Positions 61,012-64,000 of a stretch of 64,000 nt of DNA are shown here, piece by piece. The translations under genes were made by a program, and so were the position numbers. The notes below the pieces were generated by a model. The model was not told the origin of the DNA. It was given only the letters and a program-made list of their open reading frames with translations, and ran no database searches. Source of the DNA: Pacificoceanicola onchidii (lineage in GTDB: Bacteria; Pseudomonadota; Alphaproteobacteria; Rhodobacterales; Rhodobacteraceae). The stretch is taken from NCBI RefSeq assembly GCF_004804335.1, contig NZ_SRXY01000001.1, forward strand, positions 248,001 to 312,000, read 5' to 3'. Numbering within the stretch: the stretch's first letter is position 1; each line of letters starts with the position of its first letter.

Positions 61012-62685
61012 TTGTGGGGCTTCGTCAGAAAACAGGTACACCTTGCCGCGGTAAGTTCCTCGCGCGGCTGGGATCTGCTGCGCCACAAAGGCCCGTCGCA
61101 GATCCAGTTCTGGTTCATTGCGCTTGGCCTTGGCATCGCCTCCGGTTTTGCCGCCATCCTGTTCCGCTGGTCGATTGAAACGCTGCAGGCGTGGATCTAC
61201 GGCACCGAAGACGTCAACATGCTGCACAGCTTTGCCGAAGGGCTGCCCTGGGTCTGGGTGCTTCTGATCCCGGTGGTCGGCGGGGTTGTGGTGGGCATCA
61301 TCCTGCAGACCATGACGCCGGACGGGCGGGTGCGCACCGTAGCCGACGTGATCGAAGGGGCGGCGCTTGGCGACGGGCGGGTCGAGAAGAAAGCCGGGAT
61401 CGCCTCGGCGCTTTGCGCGCTTGTGACCCTGTCGAGCGGCGGCAGTTCGGGCCGCGAAGGACCGGTGGTGCATATCGCCGCCATGCTGTCGAGCTGGGTT
61501 GCCAACACGCTGCGCGTCGATGGCATCACCGGGCGCGATCTTCTGGGCTGTGCCGTGGCCGCCGCTGTCTCAGCCAGCTTCAACGCGCCGATCGCCGGCG
61601 CGCTGTTCGCTCTGGAGGTGGTGCTACGCCATTTCGCCCTGCACGCCTTTGCCCCGATTGTGGTGGCCAGCGCGGCGGGCACGGTGATCAACCGGTTGTT
61701 CTATGGCGATGTGACGGAATTTGTGCTGCCCGGCACCACCACGGTGGAGTTCTACCTCGAACTGCCCGCCTTCTTCCTGCTGGGCCTTGTCTGCGGGCTG
61801 GTGGCGGTGATCACCATGCGCTCGGTGTTCTTTGCCGATGACTTCGAAAGCGCATTGCAGGACCGTATGGGTCTGCCGCGCTGGCTGCGCCCTGCGGTGG
61901 CCGGGCTGCTGCTCGGAGCGCTGGCGATCTGGTTTCCGCATATCATCGGGGTCGGCTACGAGACCACCTCGCGCGCACTCTCCGGCGGGCTGTTGCTGCA
62001 CGAGGCCTTTATTTTTGCGGTGATCAAGGTCGCCGCTGTCGCCATCACCCTCGCCGGGCGCATGGGCGGCGGTATCTTCTCGCCCTCGCTGATGATCGGT
62101 GCCCTGACCGGGCTGGTGTTCGGCCATATCGCAACCGGGCTGTTCCCGGAAGCCTCGTCGGCCTTTACGCTTTATGCGCTGGCCGGCATGGGCGCGGTTG
62201 CGGCGGCGGTGCTGGGCGCGCCGATCTCGACCACGCTGATTGTCTTTGAGCTGACCGGCGACTGGCAGACCGGGCTGGCGGTGATGGTCTCTGTCTCCAT
62301 GTCCACGGCGCTGGCCTCGCGTCTGGTGGATCGCAGTTTCTTCCTCAGCCAGCTTGAGCGCCGCAACGTGCATCTGGCCGCTGGACCGCAGGCCTATCTG
62401 CTCGCCATGTTCCGGGTGCAGGGGGTCATGCGCAAGCCCGATGACAAGCAGGCGGCGGACGAGCAGGCCTGTTTCGACATGATCGATCAGGGGCTCTATG
62501 TGCTGTCCTCGGCCACGCTGGAAACCGCCCTGCCGCTGTTTGACAAGAGCGGCGTGGCGTTCCTGCCGGTGGTGACATTGAACGAAGAAGGCCTGCCGAT
62601 CCTGCAAGGCGCGCTGTTCCACGTGGATGCGCTCAAGGCCTACAACCGCGCGCTGGCCGCAACGGCGGCCGAGGAGCATTCTTAA
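61012..62685 (+). CDS. ClC-type chloride channel/antiporter
   Basis: A 557-residue integral membrane protein. GSSGREGPVVHIAA carries the gating glutamate region (GREGP), and GGGIFSPSLMIGA and LGAPIST complete the ClC core. The Glu that gates is present; the serine of the first loop sits in SSGGSSGREG. About the last 110 residues, after LVDRSFFLSQLERR, are cytoplasmic and may be a degenerate CBS pair. Only start possible before the upstream stop at 60997 is TTG at 61012, with AAGGGG 8 bases away. Function: chloride movement or Cl-/H+ exchange. Confidence 0.9.
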   Translation: MWGFVRKQVHLAAVSSSRGWDLLRHKGPSQIQFWFIALGLGIASGFAAILFRWSIETLQAWIYGTEDVNMLHSFAEGLPWVWVLLIPVVGGVVVGIILQTMTPDGRVRTVADVIEGAALGDGRVEKKAGIASALCALVTLSSGGSSGREGPVVHIAAMLSSWVANTLRVDGITGRDLLGCAVAAAVSASFNAPIAGALFALEVVLRHFALHAFAPIVVASAAGTVINRLFYGDVTEFVLPGTTTVEFYLELPAFFLLGLVCGLVAVITMRSVFFADDFESALQDRMGLPRWLRPAVAGLLLGALAIWFPHIIGVGYETTSRALSGGLLLHEAFIFAVIKVAAVAITLAGRMGGGIFSPSLMIGALTGLVFGHIATGLFPEASSAFTLYALAGMGAVAAAVLGAPISTTLIVFELTGDWQTGLAVMVSVSMSTALASRLVDRSFFLSQLERRNVHLAAGPQAYLLAMFRVQGVMRKPDDKQAADEQACFDMIDQGLYVLSSATLETALPLFDKSGVAFLPVVTLNEEGLPILQGALFHVDALKAYNRALAATAAEEHS

Positions 62686-63069
62686 AGCGCTGCGCTTTGG
62701 CCCGCCACGGCGGGGTCTGCCGGACAGGGGTTTGCCTTATATGTGATGTGAGAGCCTGAAAAAGGCGGCCGCCAAGATACGGATATTCATGGCCGGGGCG
62801 TTTATCTCCCGGCGTATTCGTCTGATCAGATCGAACATCCCCCGTTGGGGCTGCCGCTTTGGCTTTGTCAGAGCCTATGCGGATCAATCCGAAGTTCAGT
62901 TGGTACCGCGGGCAAGCCTGCCTTTTGCTTGTGAACAATCGGTTAGGGCAGCGTGCGGTGGGCTGGAGCTCCCCCGGATCAGCTCCGGGGCGGGTAGGGT
63001 CAAGCCCTTGCCCAACGTCGCGACCAGCCGCTAGGCTGGGCAAGACGCTGCCAACAAAAGGACTGACCG
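62686..63069. other. Intergenic stretch before the small periplasmic gene
   Basis: A 384-bp gap. No gene seen; a short plus-strand frame at 62789 has no support. It holds the palindrome ccccggatcagctccgggg (62972-62990) and a GACGCTGCC-rich end leading to an AAAGGA ribosome-binding site. Confidence 0.55.
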
Positions 63070-63402
63070 ATGTTCCTGCGCCCTCTTGCCGCCGTGACCC
63101 TTGCCGCCCTGCCGACACTCGCCGCAGCCGATCTGACCGGTCAGTACACCGTTGCCGGGCGCAATGCGGATGGCTCGACCTACACAGGCACGCTGGCTCT
63201 GAGCCAGGACGGCATGACCGTTGCCGCCGACTGGCTGGTGGGCGGCACGGCCTACTCCGGCTACGGCCCTTTGGAGGGTCGGGTGCTGACGATCAACTGG
63301 GCGCCGGGCCAGCCGCCGGTGATCTACGTGACCATGTCAGACGGCACCCTGCACGGCACGTGGGCCGACGGGCTGGCGCTCGAAAAAGCCACGCCGAAAT
63401 AA
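63070..63402 (+). CDS. Small secreted beta-rich protein of unknown function
   Basis: A 110-residue protein with a clear signal peptide (LAAVTLAALPTLAAA). The mature 90 residues have alternating strands (LTGQYTVAGRNADGSTYTGT, LALSQDGMTVAADWLVGG, VIYVTMSDGTLHGTWADGLA), like a small lipocalin or fibronectin-binding-like barrel. No cysteines. AAAGGA precedes the ATG. Converges with der, 5 bp apart. Confidence 0.8.
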   Translation: MFLRPLAAVTLAALPTLAAADLTGQYTVAGRNADGSTYTGTLALSQDGMTVAADWLVGGTAYSGYGPLEGRVLTINWAPGQPPVIYVTMSDGTLHGTWADGLALEKATPK

Positions 63403-63406
63403 GGGA

Positions 63407-64000
63407 TTAACTCCGCTCGCCGCCCTTCTTGGACTGCAAGCCGCCAAGGTGCTTTTTCAGCGCCCCGGCGTTCTTCTTGCGGCGTCCCTTGAACGGGTTC
63501 TGATCGCTTTGACCGCGCATGCTGAGCCGGATAGGCGTGCCGGGCATGTCGAAGTCTTCGCGCAGCCCGTTGACCAGATAACGCGAGTACGACGCGGGCA
63601 GTTTGTCCGGGTGTGAGCACATGACCACAAAGCCCGGCGGACGGCTCTTGGCCTGGGTCATGTAACGCAGCTTGATGCGCTTGCCCTGCGGCGCGGGGGG
63701 CGGATGGCGCTCTGTCATGGAGGCGAGCCAGCGGTTGAGCTGCCCTGTCGGCACGCGGCGATTCCACACGGTATAGGCATCCATGACCGCCTGTTGCAGC
63801 CGGTCGAGGCCCTTGCCGGTGCGGGCCGAGACCGTCACCAGCGGCGCGCCACGCAGCTGCGGCAGAAGGCGTTCAAAGCTCTCACGCAGATCGCGCATTT
63901 TCTGCTGTTTGTTGTCCTCGATGTCCCATTTGTTCACGGCGACAACCACGGCGCGGCCTTCGCGTTCGGCAAGGTCGGCGATCTTCAGGTCCTGCACTTC
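63407..64000 (-). CDS. der: Ribosome biogenesis GTPase Der, C-terminal part (cut by window end)
   Basis: The frame is open to the window end. Visible are the end of the second GTPase domain ([13 protein letters not shown] with the NKXD motif; [13 protein letters not shown], the SAK-like motif) and the KH-like C-terminal domain ([20 protein letters not shown]). Der (EngA) has two G domains and assembles the 50S subunit. The basic tail [16 protein letters not shown] is common in alphaproteobacteria. Confidence 0.95.
   Translation of the reverse strand, partial: EVQDLKIADLAEREGRAVVVAVNKWDIEDNKQQKMRDLRESFERLLPQLRGAPLVTVSARTGKGLDRLQQAVMDAYTVWNRRVPTGQLNRWLASMTERHPPPAPQGKRIKLRYMTQAKSRPPGFVVMCSHPDKLPASYSRYLVNGLREDFDMPGTPIRLSMRGQSDQNPFKGRRKKNAGALKKHLGGLQSKKGGERS

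Noticed and set aside
62789-63034. An 81-codon plus-strand frame after the ClC gene
   Set aside because: Composition and lack of a ribosome-binding site argue against it; part of it is the palindrome repeat.

Overview
The window looks like chromosomal DNA of a marine-type alphaproteobacterium of the family Rhodobacteraceae (Roseobacter group). GC content is high. There is a DUF1013 cell-cycle regulator, a recR/dnaX/ybaB block, a propionyl-CoA synthetase with a short-chain acyl-CoA regulator type operator, a DmdB-like acyl-CoA ligase and several proteins I only know from this family. Genes are dense and I see no rRNA, tRNA, CRISPR array, prophage or intact insertion sequence.

Layout. 1-9.7 kb: end of a GlxA-type regulator, then on the minus strand an ankyrin protein, a phosphatase, recR, dnaX and ybaB; a degenerate M48-like membrane protein lies divergent to D-lactate dehydrogenase (dld). 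9.7-16 kb: an immunity-like protein, DUF1013, RNase T2, a possible terminated small RNA, a sulfotransferase, an acyl-CoA ligase and a secreted Cys-rich protein. 16-29 kb: a LacI-controlled glycoside locus with a CUT1 ABC importer, two sugar isomerase-like TIM barrels, two Gfo/Idh/MocA oxidoreductases, a GH43 enzyme and two coupled cytosolic TolB-like propellers. 29-34 kb: maeB and prpE, for C3/C4 and propionate metabolism. 34-39 kb: a Crp/Fnr regulator, then a MarR-controlled operon with a periplasmic four-loop EF-hand protein, a NOX/ferric-reductase-like flavocytochrome and four small membrane proteins. 39-50 kb: DeoR plus MFS, nadK, glyA, a methyltransferase, cpdB, an orphan imuB, two conserved unknowns and a lipoprotein. 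51-57 kb: an envelope cassette of secreted protease, di-CXXCH/DUF4384 protein and OmpA. 57-64 kb: an amino-acid ABC transporter, a GlcD/DLD-type FAD oxidase, a ClC channel, a small periplasmic protein and the end of der.

Three things stand out. First, a family of five dispersed, roughly 100-270 bp intergenic elements with long inverted arms, in which base changes in one arm are matched in the other. Second, the EF-hand/NOX-like operon, which recalls calcium-controlled eukaryotic NADPH oxidases and whose membrane partners I do not recognise. Third, the glycoside locus, whose gene content fits oxidative (3-keto) glycoside cleavage. Other repeat families are also present, including one inverted-repeat element lying in frame inside the start of the ompA-like gene.
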